64,000 nt of DNA from Candidatus Butyricimonas faecavium (GTDB lineage: Bacteria > Bacteroidota > Bacteroidia > Bacteroidales > Marinifilaceae): assembly GCA_944321125.1 (NCBI GenBank), contig CALUKD010000014.1, forward strand, positions 24,808 to 88,807, written 5' to 3'. Every line of letters begins with the position of its first letter. Position 1 is the stretch's first letter. Positions 46,030 to 54,643 of this stretch are shown piece by piece. The notes below the pieces were generated by a model. That model saw nothing but the letters and a program-made list of their open reading frames with translations. It made no database searches and was not told the origin of the DNA. Position numbers and translations under genes: made by a program.

Positions 46030-46293
46030 ATGAAACATGAAACTTCAAATCTATTAATAGGGCTAGGTATTGGCGCTGTTGTAGGAGTTGCTGTCGGTTA
46101 TTTAATGGTTGCTGATAATCGTAGAAAGTTGGCAGAAGAATTCGATCATGCTGTGTCTAAAGTGAAAGAAGAGGTGAAAGAGGTTTATTCAAAAGCAAGA
46201 AACAAAGCTGAAAACGTGAAAGAGCACGTAACCGAGGATGTCAATCATGTAGCTGAAAAGGTTGCGGGGAAAACTGCTACGGAAACGAAATAA
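46030..46293 (+). CDS. YtxH-domain protein
   Basis: 87 residues: one N-terminal membrane helix with Gly-rich packing (LLIGLGIGAVVGVAVGYLMV) followed by a long charged helix (HAVSKVKEEVKEVYSKARNK). YtxH-like proteins are general-stress associated with unknown biochemistry. First of a three-gene membrane-stress module; six bases to the next gene. Confidence 0.85.
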   Translation: MKHETSNLLIGLGIGAVVGVAVGYLMVADNRRKLAEEFDHAVSKVKEEVKEVYSKARNKAENVKEHVTEDVNHVAEKVAGKTATETK

Positions 46294-46299
46294 TAGCTT

Positions 46300-46713
46300 A
46301 TGGAGAATATTGCCGAAAAAACGTTCGCTGAGTTGAAAGAGGATATTTCAACTTATGTGGAATTGAGGCTAGAGCTATTGAAACTAAATACGTACGAAAG
46401 GATTGCTAAAATAATGGCAGTCTTTTCGTATGGTATTGTTTTGGTTTTACTGGCTTTTTTTGCTATTTTATTTTTATTCTTGGCGTTAGGTTTTTTCTTG
46501 GGAGAGTTATTGGGTAGTATTGCTTTGGGATTCGTGTTGGTGGTTGGGATGTACCTGTTGTTGTTCGGGTTTATAATGTTTTTCAAGAGAAAGATTATAT
46601 CCAAGGTGATGAACGAGATTATAACAGCAATGATGAGTAAAGATGAAAAAGATAATGAAGAGACAACCGACTCCGTTGGACATGTTGATAGCGGAACAAC
46701 GCCGGGTGCGTGA
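46300..46713 (+). CDS. Holin-X (phage holin family) membrane protein
   Basis: 137 residues with two long membrane helices (about 47-72 and 76-98) framed by charged tails; fits the Phage_holin_3_6/holin-X family common beside YtxH genes in bacteria and not phage-derived here. Probably alters membrane properties under stress; inference. Its last 24 codons overlap the next gene in another frame. Confidence 0.8.
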   Translation: MENIAEKTFAELKEDISTYVELRLELLKLNTYERIAKIMAVFSYGIVLVLLAFFAILFLFLALGFFLGELLGSIALGFVLVVGMYLLLFGFIMFFKRKIISKVMNEIITAMMSKDEKDNEETTDSVGHVDSGTTPGA

Positions 46714-46990
46714 GAGTTGCCGGATGCAGGAACAGAAGATAAACGAGGATTTTAAGTTTCTACATGATCATTCTGGACGGATTTTGTTTGCCGGGATTTC
46801 TTCTTTGTTTTTTTCTAAACGAAGAGAATCCAAGGAAATTGACGATACGGGAGAGAGGGAAGAACAAATCCCAATGTTGGGGATGATATTTAAAAATATT
46901 TCACCTTTGTTGTGGGAGGCTGCTTTACCAATCCTTTTACGTTGGGGAATAGGGCACATCGGAAATTTGTTTAAAAGACGACCTAAGTGA
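46643..46990 (+). CDS. Uncharacterised small protein of the YtxH/holin-X module
   Basis: 115 residues, basic, with a C-terminal hydrophobic segment (ISPLLWEAALPILLRWGIGH) and RRPK tail. Starts inside the holin-X gene with a 71-base overlap from the Met at 46643; starts at 46655 or 46682 would shorten the overlap. I do not recognise a family, but genes of this size commonly follow holin-X in Bacteroidetes. Coding confidence rests on frame and position. Confidence 0.65.
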   Translation: MKKIMKRQPTPLDMLIAEQRRVRESCRMQEQKINEDFKFLHDHSGRILFAGISSLFFSKRRESKEIDDTGEREEQIPMLGMIFKNISPLLWEAALPILLRWGIGHIGNLFKRRPK

Positions 46991-47102
46991 TAGTATTTTT
47001 GAGGAGTTTGAAATAATGTAGAATTTAGAATGAAATGAAAAACATTCGCTCTGTGTGGTCGGAATTTGGAATCTAAAATCTAAAATTAACAGTAAGTTTT
47101 AT

Positions 47103-47110
47103 TACCTTTG
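47103..47110 (+). promoter_or_regulatory. -7 promoter box of the MATE gene
   Basis: TACCTTTG fits TAnnTTTG; it would give a leader of about 90 bases before the start at 47206, longer than most in this window. Confidence 0.4.
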
Positions 47111-47188
47111 TATCCTCATTCGGGTTATATTTCTGAAAGTAGTGGGTCTATCACGGCCATTCCATCAAGAGGTGTTTTATTTTAATAG

Positions 47189-47195
47189 AAGGAGG
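47189..47195 (+). promoter_or_regulatory. Strong Shine-Dalgarno site of the MATE gene
   Basis: AAGGAGG, ten bases before ATG 47206. Unusual, since most genes here lack a recognisable ribosome binding site. Confidence 0.6.
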
Positions 47196-47205
47196 ATAAA
47201 GAGTT

Positions 47206-48573
47206 ATGTCGAGCATTAATGCATCGCAGGTATTGGAGACAAAATCGATAGGGAAGCTATTGTTACAATATTCAATTCCTGCTATCATCGGAATGACGGT
47301 AACGTCGTTGTATAATATTATAGATAGTGTTTTTATCGGGCATGGTGTGGGGCCTTTAGCCATATCAGGTTTAGCAATTACTTTTCCCTTGATGAACCTA
47401 ATCATCGCTTTTTCAACTTTAGTGGGAATCGGGGGAGCAACAATTAGTTCGATTTATCTAGGACAGAAGGATATGGAGAAAACAAATGCTGTTTTGGGAA
47501 ACGTACTGTTATTGTGTGTGATTAACGGTTTTTGTTTCGGAGGATTGACTTTGATATTTCTGGATCCGATATTACATTTCTTCGGAGCTAGTCCGGCAAC
47601 GTTACCTTATGCCCGGGATTTCATGCAGGTTATCCTGATGGGAAATCCTATAGCTTTTACCTTTATTGGTTTGAATAACGTGATGCGTGCTACGGGTTAT
47701 CCGAAAAAGGCTATGCTAAGTTCTTTACTGACCGTGTTTGCTAATATCATTCTGGCTCCGATATTTATTTTTCATTTGAATTGGGGAATCCGAGGGGCGG
47801 CTTTGGCCACAGTGATTTCCCAGTCTATCGGTTTAATTTGGATTATGAGTCATTATCTGAACAAGAACACGACGATACGTTTTAAGCCGGGGATATTTAA
47901 ATTGAGAGGTCGGATTATCATGAGTATTTTTTCTATTGGGATGTCACCATTTTTAATGAACGTGTGTGCCAGTTCTGTAGTTATTATATTGAATAACAGT
48001 TTTATGCGCTATGGTGGAGACTTGGCTATTGGAGCTTATGGGATCGTGAACCGGGTATTGACTTTATTTATCATGATCGAAATCGGGGTGACTCAAGGAA
48101 TGCAACCAGTGATCGGTTATAATTATGGGGCGCTTCTTTTTGACCGGGTTCGTAAGACTTTGCGTTATGCTTTGATTGCCGGAGTTTCGATCATGACGTT
48201 TGGTTTTTTATTAAGCCAGTTGTTCCCCTCGACAATTGTGGGGATGTTCACGGATAATCACGAGTTGATGGAATTATCTAAATTTGGCTTGCGAGTGACT
48301 TGTTTGATGTTTCCTCTTGCAGGTTGCCAGATTATTATCACGAACTTTTTTCAATCCATAGGGAAAGCTAAAGTTTCTATATTTTTATCTCTTTCCCGAC
48401 AATTATTGTTTTTGATACCATTTTTGTTAATATTACCCCGTTTTTGGGGAATCTCGGGCGTGTGGAGTAGTATGCCTATGGCAGATTTTATTTCTTTTAT
48501 GACTACGATAGGCACGTTAATGTATTTTGTCAGAAAAGGGCTTTTGTTTAAAACTTCTAAAGTAATCGAATGA
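47206..48573 (+). CDS. MATE-family multidrug/sodium efflux transporter
   Basis: 455 residues, twelve membrane helices in two homologous halves. Signatures: LLLQYSIPAIIGMTVTSLYN at the N-terminus, FIGHGVGPLAISGLAITFPL, GLNNVMRATGYPKKAML, and FMRYGGDLAIGAYGI and QGMQPVIGYNYGA in the second half. Exports cationic compounds with Na+ or H+. DinF/NorM subfamily cannot be separated with certainty. Confidence 0.93.
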   Translation: MSSINASQVLETKSIGKLLLQYSIPAIIGMTVTSLYNIIDSVFIGHGVGPLAISGLAITFPLMNLIIAFSTLVGIGGATISSIYLGQKDMEKTNAVLGNVLLLCVINGFCFGGLTLIFLDPILHFFGASPATLPYARDFMQVILMGNPIAFTFIGLNNVMRATGYPKKAMLSSLLTVFANIILAPIFIFHLNWGIRGAALATVISQSIGLIWIMSHYLNKNTTIRFKPGIFKLRGRIIMSIFSIGMSPFLMNVCASSVVIILNNSFMRYGGDLAIGAYGIVNRVLTLFIMIEIGVTQGMQPVIGYNYGALLFDRVRKTLRYALIAGVSIMTFGFLLSQLFPSTIVGMFTDNHELMELSKFGLRVTCLMFPLAGCQIIITNFFQSIGKAKVSIFLSLSRQLLFLIPFLLILPRFWGISGVWSSMPMADFISFMTTIGTLMYFVRKGLLFKTSKVIE

Positions 48574-48699
48574 GGATAGTTCAGTTATTATTTGGCGTGT
48601 GGGTAGAGTATGTTTCTTGGCGTGTGACAAAAATTTGTTTCAAGATACGTTTAAAAGCGGGAAGGTTGTCTTTCAATTCTAAATCTGCTAGGATCTATA
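48574..48699. other. Intergenic DNA before the deformylase remnant
   Basis: No ORF or RNA seen. May be decayed deformylase sequence; the phrase tctaaatctgctaggatc could be the ruined EGCLSIPG-W region, but this is not convincing. Confidence 0.3.
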
Positions 48700-48842
48700 T
48701 ACTGGTCTAAAGAAATTATCGTGTGCTATCGAGATGAACATTTTTTCGAGTGGAGACAGGATACGGTGAAAAAGTCTATGGTTTGCATTTCCAACATGAA
48801 ATCGATCATTTGAATGGAATCCTGTACATGGATTATTCTTAA
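48700..48842 (+). pseudogene. Remnant of a peptide deformylase gene
   Basis: Two frames carry the end of a peptide deformylase. In one, KEIIVCYRDEHFFEWRQDTV (48709-48768); in another, GLHFQHEIDHLNGILYMDYS up to TAA 48840-48842, which holds the QHEIDH metal-binding motif. A frameshift joins them, and the upstream two-thirds (EGCLS motif, GVGLAAPQ box) is missing or unrecognisable. A functional def must lie elsewhere. Confidence 0.8.
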
Positions 48843-48860
48843 ACTTTTAGGGTATAAATG

Positions 48861-48893
48861 ATAAACGGGTTCTCGAATTTGGAACCCGTTTAT
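48861..48893. terminator. Hairpin terminator, 12-bp stem
   Basis: ATAAACGGGTTC (48861-48872) and its complement at 48882-48893, nine-base loop, between the deformylase remnant and the converging small gene whose stop is at 48905. Confidence 0.75.
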
Positions 48894-48904
48894 TTAAAAA
48901 ATGT

Positions 48905-49213
48905 CTATTCGTCGAGTGTTACGGCTCCTGAAAGAGCCACAGCCTCTTTATTACGGAAAGTCATGATCGGCGATACTGCTTCGTAAGCTGACATAATGTA
49001 CTCGAAGAGTTGTGCCGTTACTAGTTTTCCGCGTTCTGCTAATGAGAGTTTCAATTTAATACCCGTGTCTTCGTCCTTGGAACTCTGTAACGCCGAGAGA
49101 TCCATGAATTGTTTGGTTTCTAATAGATATTGCACTCGGTGCAATTCATCTGATTCGAAAAATAACTCGTAATTTTTCTCGTCCCGGTTCTTACTGAATA
49201 AAGTTGTTTTCAT
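48905..49213 (-). CDS. Uncharacterised 102-residue protein
   Basis: Soluble, mixed helix/strand, no signal peptide. Starts MKTTLFSKNRDEKN, followed by an amphipathic segment (ELFFESDELHRVQYLLETKQ). I recognise no domain. Genuine gene status is supported by codon periodicity, a terminator after it and a 9-bp inverted repeat (49297-49320) upstream that could be an operator. Confidence 0.6.
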   Translation of the reverse strand: MKTTLFSKNRDEKNYELFFESDELHRVQYLLETKQFMDLSALQSSKDEDTGIKLKLSLAERGKLVTAQLFEYIMSAYEAVSPIMTFRNKEAVALSGAVTLDE

Positions 49214-49296
49214 CTTTTTGTGTGTTGTGTGTGTATATATACAACGTTCCTAGCGTTGCTCTGTTTTTTGTATTAAGATAACACTTAATCATGTAA

Positions 49297-49320
49297 ATAT
49301 CTTGTGTTAGTACAAGATAT
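49297..49320. repeat. Inverted repeat, 9-bp arms
   Basis: ATATCTTGT, six-base spacer, ACAAGATAT. It lies between two minus-strand genes, 21 bases after the stop of one and 84 before the start of the other; either an operator or a terminator. Confidence 0.45.
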
Positions 49321-49341
49321 GTGCCATATTTGCAAGGAGTT

Positions 49342-49719
49342 TCAAATAATTAGCAAACAGAGTTCATGGAAATATCGCTTGGGATGCGATATGAATACAT
49401 CATGTATTCCTGCATGATCTGCCTCCTTATTAGTAGTGGTAAGACTTTCATTTGCCTGCCTGTAGACTCCGTCCAACATTACCCGAATTCGGTATGGAAG
49501 CTCTGACCTTGTCATGCTGATCAGTGAAGTTCGGATTAACGGGCTGGGATATTGATATTGAAAATCATTGTTTTGTCCTTTATTTATGGAGTCATGTAAT
49601 TGCGCTAATTGATAAGTCACTACCGTATGTTGAGATTCATTCATAATCAATCCCATGGCAACATTACTGAGCTGTGTTACCACAAGAATGAGGATACTAT
49701 GTAATATGAACTTTATCAT
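49342..49719 (-). CDS. Uncharacterised small exported or membrane-anchored protein
   Basis: 125 residues from the Met at 49719 (MIKFILHSILILVVTQLSNVA, a signal or anchor helix); a Met six codons upstream is also possible. The remainder is polar with no recognisable motif and a hydrophobic C-terminus (ELCLLII). Not recognised; moderate doubt that it is expressed. Confidence 0.45.
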   Translation of the reverse strand: MIKFILHSILILVVTQLSNVAMGLIMNESQHTVVTYQLAQLHDSINKGQNNDFQYQYPSPLIRTSLISMTRSELPYRIRVMLDGVYRQANESLTTTNKEADHAGIHDVFISHPKRYFHELCLLII

Positions 49720-49943
49720 ACTTAGTGTTTGTCTCAAATTTAAAGAATATAAATTACATTCGCAATGCTTTTTCGTCTTTTTCTATCGATCTATTTAAAA
49801 ATAAGTATTTTTACTACCGGAAATTATTTTTTTATTTCGAAAAGGTTACAAATTAACATTTCATATGCCAGTTGTTCCACAATTCATGTGTATTTATTAC
49901 TCATTTAAATCTTTTTTTAATTTCTATCGTAAAAAGATTATAA

Positions 49944-50516
49944 ATGAGTAATTTTGAAAATTACGTGTTTTTTTGTAAAATGGACTTGATGGAAATAAGT
50001 AGTAAACAGAAAAATTTTAGGTTGCGGGAGTGGAAGCTGGCAGATGTGGTTTCGTTGGCGAAATATATTAATAACGTGAAAATATGGAATAACGTGAGAG
50101 ATGGACTTCCGCATCCGTATACATTGTTGGATGCCGATAGGTATATCCGGATGGTACAGGCCCAGCCGTATATCCAGAATTTTGCCGTAGAGGTGGGGGG
50201 AGAAGCCGTGGGAGGAGTTGGGATTGTTCCCTCTAGAGACGTAGAGCGCCTTAGTGCAGAGGTTGGTTACTGGTTGGGAGAGGACTATTGGAATCGGGGA
50301 ATTATGAGCGAGGCTGTTACATTGCTGGTTGATTACGTGTTCCGGGAAACCGAAATTATTCGTTTATTTGCTTCTGTTTATGACTATAATCATGCCTCGA
50401 TGAAGGTGCTGGAAAAGGCTGGTTTTACGAGACAGGCTATTTTACGTGATGCAGCGATTAAAAATGGTCAGGTGATAGATATGTATTATTATGACTTGAT
50501 AAAACGGGAAGTATGA
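49944..50516 (+). CDS. GNAT-family N-acetyltransferase (RimJ/RimL type)
   Basis: About 175-190 residues; Mets at 49944, 49980 and 49989 are all possible starts, with 49980 or 49989 best fitting the fold, which begins at FRLREWKLADVV. Acetyl-CoA motif A around EVGYWLGEDYWNRGIMSEAV and motif B KVLEKAGFTRQAIL followed by YYYDLIKRE. Resembles enzymes acetylating ribosomal protein N-termini or small amines; substrate unknown. Confidence 0.88.
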   Translation: MSNFENYVFFCKMDLMEISSKQKNFRLREWKLADVVSLAKYINNVKIWNNVRDGLPHPYTLLDADRYIRMVQAQPYIQNFAVEVGGEAVGGVGIVPSRDVERLSAEVGYWLGEDYWNRGIMSEAVTLLVDYVFRETEIIRLFASVYDYNHASMKVLEKAGFTRQAILRDAAIKNGQVIDMYYYDLIKREV

Positions 50517-50538
50517 AAAAGTAGGTAATGTTTTAGAA

Positions 50539-50570
50539 AAAAAGACCGCAATTCGTGTTGCGGTCTTTTT
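50539..50570. terminator. Bidirectional intrinsic terminator
   Basis: Arms AAAAAGACCGCAA (50539-50551) and complement (50558-50570), six-base loop, T-runs in both directions; shared by the GNAT gene and converging glyA. Confidence 0.88.
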
Positions 50571-50587
50571 GTATTTTGGAAGTTTTA

Positions 50588-51868
50588 TTACCAAGCAAAC
50601 ATAGGTCTGTCGCTCATCATGGCGTTCACTTCTTTCTTTACTTGTGCAATTACGGTTTCATCGTCTGGAGCACTCAATACTCTGTCGATCATGTCCACGA
50701 TAATAGGCATGTGTTCTTCCTTCAAACCACGGGTAGTGATTGCCGGGGTTCCTACACGAAGACCTGACGTGGAGAATGGGGTACGAGTATCGAATGGAAC
50801 CATGTTCTTGTTGATCGTGATATCAGCTTTAACAAGCGTGTTTTCAGCTTTCTTACCGGTTAATTCCGGGAATTTGGTTCTCAGGTCAATCAACATGGAG
50901 TGGTTATCAGTACCGCCGGAAACAACTTTATAGCCTTTTTCAACGAATGCCTTAGCCATAGCTTTGGCGTTAGCCTGCATTTGTTTTGCATATTCGGTAT
51001 ACTCATCGGATAGAGCCTCTCCAAAAGCAACGGCCTTAGCGGCAATCACATGTTCAAGCGGTCCACCCTGTTGTCCCGGGAATACGGCAAAGTTTATTAC
51101 TTGTGACATCATCTTGATCTCTCCCTTCGGAGTTTTTAATCCCCAAGGATTCGGGAAATCTTTCGGAAGAAGGATCATCCCACCGCGAGGTCCGCGAAGG
51201 GTTTTGTGAGTAGTGGTGGTCACAATGTGGCAATATTCCATCGGATTATTTAATAAACCTTTAGCAATCAAACCAGCAGGGTGAGACATATCGCACATTA
51301 ACAAAGCACCTACTTTATCAGCGATTTCACGCATGCGTTTGTAATCCCAGTCACGGGAATAAGCAGATGCTCCCGACACAATTAATTTCGGTTTGTGTTC
51401 CAATGCCAATCGTTCCATCTCGTCATAGTCAACCATTCCGGTTTCTTCTTTCACGTGGTAAGCTACCGGGTGATAGTTTATACCGGATAGGTTCACGGGA
51501 GATCCGTGTGAAAGGTGACCACCATGAGCCAAATCAAGACCTAGGAATGTGTCACCGGGTTTCATGCAAGCGAAGAATACGGCAGCGTTAGCTTGTGCGC
51601 CGGAGTGCGGTTGCACGTTAGCGAATTCAGCCCCGAATAATTGACAAGCCCGATCGATTGCCAGTTGTTCTGTCTGGTCAACAATTTGGCAACCACCGTA
51701 ATAACGGGCTCCAGGGTATCCCTCTGCATATTTATTGGTCAGGCAAGATCCCATAGCCTGCATTACTTGCTCGCTCACGAAGTTTTCTGAAGCGATTAAT
51801 TCAAGTCCTTCTTTTTGACGATGACATTCTTTGTCAATCAAGTCGAAAATTTGAGTGTCTCTTTTCAT
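50588..51868 (-). CDS. glyA: Serine hydroxymethyltransferase
   Basis: 426-residue PLP enzyme converting serine and THF to glycine and 5,10-methylene-THF, the substrate of MetF. Signatures: [26 protein letters not shown], and [11 protein letters not shown] with the PLP-binding Lys. Length matches the bacterial family (about 417-430). Own promoter with near-ideal Bacteroidetes spacing. Confidence 0.98.
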   Translation of the reverse strand: MKRDTQIFDLIDKECHRQKEGLELIASENFVSEQVMQAMGSCLTNKYAEGYPGARYYGGCQIVDQTEQLAIDRACQLFGAEFANVQPHSGAQANAAVFFACMKPGDTFLGLDLAHGGHLSHGSPVNLSGINYHPVAYHVKEETGMVDYDEMERLALEHKPKLIVSGASAYSRDWDYKRMREIADKVGALLMCDMSHPAGLIAKGLLNNPMEYCHIVTTTTHKTLRGPRGGMILLPKDFPNPWGLKTPKGEIKMMSQVINFAVFPGQQGGPLEHVIAAKAVAFGEALSDEYTEYAKQMQANAKAMAKAFVEKGYKVVSGGTDNHSMLIDLRTKFPELTGKKAENTLVKADITINKNMVPFDTRTPFSTSGLRVGTPAITTRGLKEEHMPIIVDMIDRVLSAPDDETVIAQVKKEVNAMMSDRPMFAW

Positions 51869-51909
51869 TATTTAGATTTTTAATACTGTAGACGTTTATA
51901 AAACTAGGC

Positions 51910-51940
51910 CAAAATTATACTAATCATGCATGTAAACAAA
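51910..51940 (-). promoter_or_regulatory. Promoter of glyA
   Basis: Minus strand: TTTG (51940-51937), 19-base spacer, TAATTTTG (51917-51910). This matches the Bacteroides consensus TTTG-N19-TAnnTTTG exactly and is the best promoter in the window. Leader about 35-40 bases. Confidence 0.75.
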
Positions 51941-51993
51941 GTATTTGTCAACTTTTTTTCATCTCTTGTTTTTTTAATTTTCGAATATTTGTG

Positions 51994-52001
51994 TACGTTT
52001 G
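51994..52001 (+). promoter_or_regulatory. -7 promoter box of the membrane-protein gene
   Basis: TACGTTTG fits TAnnTTTG; transcription start would fall near 52006, leaving the Met at 52025 as first usable start. Confidence 0.45.
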
Positions 52002-52024
52002 TTATGTATAAAATTAATTTGATT

Positions 52025-52519
52025 ATGGAAAATCCTTTTAGCACCGGAAGACCGGTCAGACCGACCTTTCTCACTGTACTTTGTATCTTAACATTTATTG
52101 GTAGTGGTTGGGGTTTAATTAGCAATTTATTCCAGTTAGCCATGTTTACTCCGGAGCGCTTGGTTGCTCAGATTCAAGAGATAACTAACATGGTTGGGGC
52201 CGAAGTACAGCCTTCGTGGGGGTCTTCTATCATGAATTCGTCTTTAGAGGTATTACAAACCACTATAAAATACGGTAAAGCAATCTACTCGTTGGCTGCC
52301 TTGTGTGCCATGATCAGCTTGATCGGGGCTTTTATGATGTACAAGCTAAAAAGAAATGGTTTCTATTTATATGTGATCGCACAAATCGGACAGTTATTTA
52401 TTCTACCGATTTATTCCGGTTGGAATAGTGTAGTGCTGATCTACATGGCAATGTCCGTTTTTTGGGCTTTGGTATTTATCATCTTGTATGCTTTGAATTA
52501 CAGTAAGCTGAGGTATTAA
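52025..52519 (+). CDS. Uncharacterised four-helix membrane protein
   Basis: 164 residues from the Met at 52025 (MENPFSTGRPVRPTFLTVLC). An upstream Met at 51926 would lie before the promoter box. Four membrane helices (about 14-36, 76-100, 106-126, 135-158) with a cytoplasmic proline-rich start. Conserved-looking family in Bacteroidetes; function unknown. Divergent from glyA. Confidence 0.75.
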   Translation: MENPFSTGRPVRPTFLTVLCILTFIGSGWGLISNLFQLAMFTPERLVAQIQEITNMVGAEVQPSWGSSIMNSSLEVLQTTIKYGKAIYSLAALCAMISLIGAFMMYKLKRNGFYLYVIAQIGQLFILPIYSGWNSVVLIYMAMSVFWALVFIILYALNYSKLRY

Positions 52520-52577
52520 TAATTTGAATGTATATGCCCTTCTAAAGGGAGGAATCTTTGATGTGATATATATCATT

Positions 52578-52589
52578 AAACGATCGTTT
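52578..52589. repeat. Perfect palindrome AAACGATCGTTT
   Basis: Twelve-base palindrome (14 with flanking T/A) in the 213-base gap between two plus-strand genes, about 145 bases before the PbgA-like gene. Possible operator, unproven. Confidence 0.3.
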
Positions 52590-52732
52590 ATTGATAGGTA
52601 TTTTTTTATTACTGGGAATTCAGGAAAAAGAATTAAATAATTGAGTGTGAATTTTTAAGAAAATGATTGAAAAGTCGATTTAATGCTTTTTATTTGCAAC
52701 TATTATATGATCATTTCTTAATATAATCGTTT

Positions 52733-54610
52733 ATGGTATCTAATACTTATAAATCAAACATTTACTCTGAAAAAATAGATTATTTAAAGAGAGGCTTCTT
52801 GTTTTATATGTGTGCCTCTTGCATGTTACTTGTTCAATTTTTGATTTATCTCGTGAATAGTAATTATTGGGAATCCTTGAATTTTGTCGGCGGTTTTTAT
52901 TATTTAGTAGCAGCGCTGGGACAAGCTTTTCTTTTCACGTTAATTCCTTGGGTGATTTTATATCTTCCTTTTACGTGGTGGCGACAGATGCGGAAAGTGG
53001 GTACGGTTTTATTTATTTGTGTACTATTTTTATTAAACGTGCTAGCCTATCTGAACGGGATTGTTTTTCAGTTGTATAAATTTCATATTAATGGGTTTGT
53101 GCTAGATTTAGCTTTTGGTGGGGGAGGCAATCAGGTATTCGTATTTAATAACACCTTGATTCTACATGGAGTTCTTATCGGACTATTTATTTTATTGTTT
53201 ACTTTAGCGGTCGTTTTCATCGTTTACCGGTATGCTCGATATGTTACTTCTAAACAGGTGAAAATCGGAGTTTATCTTTTTTTATTTTCTTGTATCGCTC
53301 CTCAGTTAACTCATGCTTATGCTGCTGCGGCTAACGTGAATTCGATTATGGAAGTATCGGCTTGTTTACCGCAATTCTATCCCTTGACGGCTAACCGATT
53401 GATGCTAAAGTTGGGGATAGTTAAAAAGGAAGATTTGTATGTAAATAACCCGGATAAAGGCAAGGGACATGGTTTTGTATACCCTCTTCATCCTCTGGAA
53501 AAAGTGGATAGCGTGAAACCGTTAAACATTATTTATCTTATCTTGGATTCGTGGAATTTTAGGACTTTTACCCGGGAATGTTGTCCTAATATCCGGGCTT
53601 TTGGTGATCGTTCTGCGGTATTCAATCGTCATTTGAGTTCCAGTAATGGTACGAGGGGTGGAATATTCGGTCTGTTTTTCGGTATTTCTGCAACATACTG
53701 GCAAGATTTTGAACGTACAGGGGTGCAACCTTTATTTATAGAGAACTTACTGGAAAATGGGTATGATATAGAAGCGTTTGCAAGTGCAACGCTTATTAAT
53801 CCTCCTTTTTATCGCATCATCTTCGGGGGCGTGAAAGATATTCGTAAGGAAACACCGGGTGCGACTCCTTTTGATCGGGATAACAGGATTACGGAGGATT
53901 TTCTGAACTACTTGGATGAACGGAAAGAGGTGGATAAACCATTCTTTTCTTTCGTATTTTATGATTTATTGCATGCGATTGATATTCCGGCTCCTTATCG
54001 TAAGAAGTTTCAACCCTCGTGGGATTATGCTAATTATCTGGCCTTAAATAATAGTCTAGACCCGGAACCGTTCTTTAACTTGTATCGTAATTGTGCTTAT
54101 TATGTAGATTCACTTGTAGGAAAAGTCGTGAATAAATTGGAGGCAAATGGGTTGTTGGATAATTCTGTGATTGTTATTACTGGGGATCACGGGCAGGAGT
54201 TTAATGAGAATAAAAAGAACTTCTGGGGACATGGAAGTGATTTTTCGAATGCCCAGGTGCATGTCCCGTTTATTTTGTATTACCCGGGGAATACTCCGGG
54301 TGTATACTCACACAGGACGTCTCATTATGACGTGGCACCTACTTTAATGAAACGGGTACTGGGAGTGAGGAATCCCGTGGAAGATTTTTCTATGGGAAGG
54401 GATCTATTTGATCCCGAACGATTACCTTTTCATTTGGCTGGCGACCCGCAAAACTATGCTTTTATCATGGATAACATGATCTATGAGAAGAAGGTGGCCG
54501 GAAATATACAAGTGACGGATTCTTTGTTAAATCGTCTTTCCAGAAGTCAGATAAATTCTGGGTTACTACTTAAAGCGATTGAATTTAAAAATATGTTTTT
54601 AAAGAAATAA
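52733..54610 (+). CDS. PbgA/YejM-like membrane protein (DUF3413 plus sulfatase-fold domain)
   Basis: 625 residues. N-terminal five-helix membrane domain (about 20-210) like DUF3413, linker, then a periplasmic alkaline-phosphatase-superfamily domain (from ~260): NIIYLILDSWNFRTF, SSSNGTRGGIFGLFFGI, ITGDHGQEFNE, SHYDVAPTLM. E. coli PbgA/YejM (586 residues) senses LPS at the inner membrane and restrains LpxC turnover; it is not an active sulfatase. Here the nucleophile-loop Thr (SNGT) and several metal-site acids are present, so activity cannot be excluded. Role in lipid A balance is inference. Confidence 0.88.
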   Translation: MVSNTYKSNIYSEKIDYLKRGFLFYMCASCMLLVQFLIYLVNSNYWESLNFVGGFYYLVAALGQAFLFTLIPWVILYLPFTWWRQMRKVGTVLFICVLFLLNVLAYLNGIVFQLYKFHINGFVLDLAFGGGGNQVFVFNNTLILHGVLIGLFILLFTLAVVFIVYRYARYVTSKQVKIGVYLFLFSCIAPQLTHAYAAAANVNSIMEVSACLPQFYPLTANRLMLKLGIVKKEDLYVNNPDKGKGHGFVYPLHPLEKVDSVKPLNIIYLILDSWNFRTFTRECCPNIRAFGDRSAVFNRHLSSSNGTRGGIFGLFFGISATYWQDFERTGVQPLFIENLLENGYDIEAFASATLINPPFYRIIFGGVKDIRKETPGATPFDRDNRITEDFLNYLDERKEVDKPFFSFVFYDLLHAIDIPAPYRKKFQPSWDYANYLALNNSLDPEPFFNLYRNCAYYVDSLVGKVVNKLEANGLLDNSVIVITGDHGQEFNENKKNFWGHGSDFSNAQVHVPFILYYPGNTPGVYSHRTSHYDVAPTLMKRVLGVRNPVEDFSMGRDLFDPERLPFHLAGDPQNYAFIMDNMIYEKKVAGNIQVTDSLLNRLSRSQINSGLLLKAIEFKNMFLKK

Positions 54611-54636
54611 AAAGCTGCTTTCACAAGCAGCTTTTT
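54609..54636. terminator. Bidirectional intrinsic terminator
   Basis: AAAAAGCTGCTT (54609-54620) and complement (54625-54636), four-base loop; shared by the PbgA-like gene and the converging nqrF end. Confidence 0.88.
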
Positions 54637-54643
54637 ATTTTGA

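Noticed and set aside
46300..46713. Prophage signal from the holin-family protein
   Set aside because: No lysin, capsid or integrase genes nearby; this family is commonly chromosomal beside YtxH.
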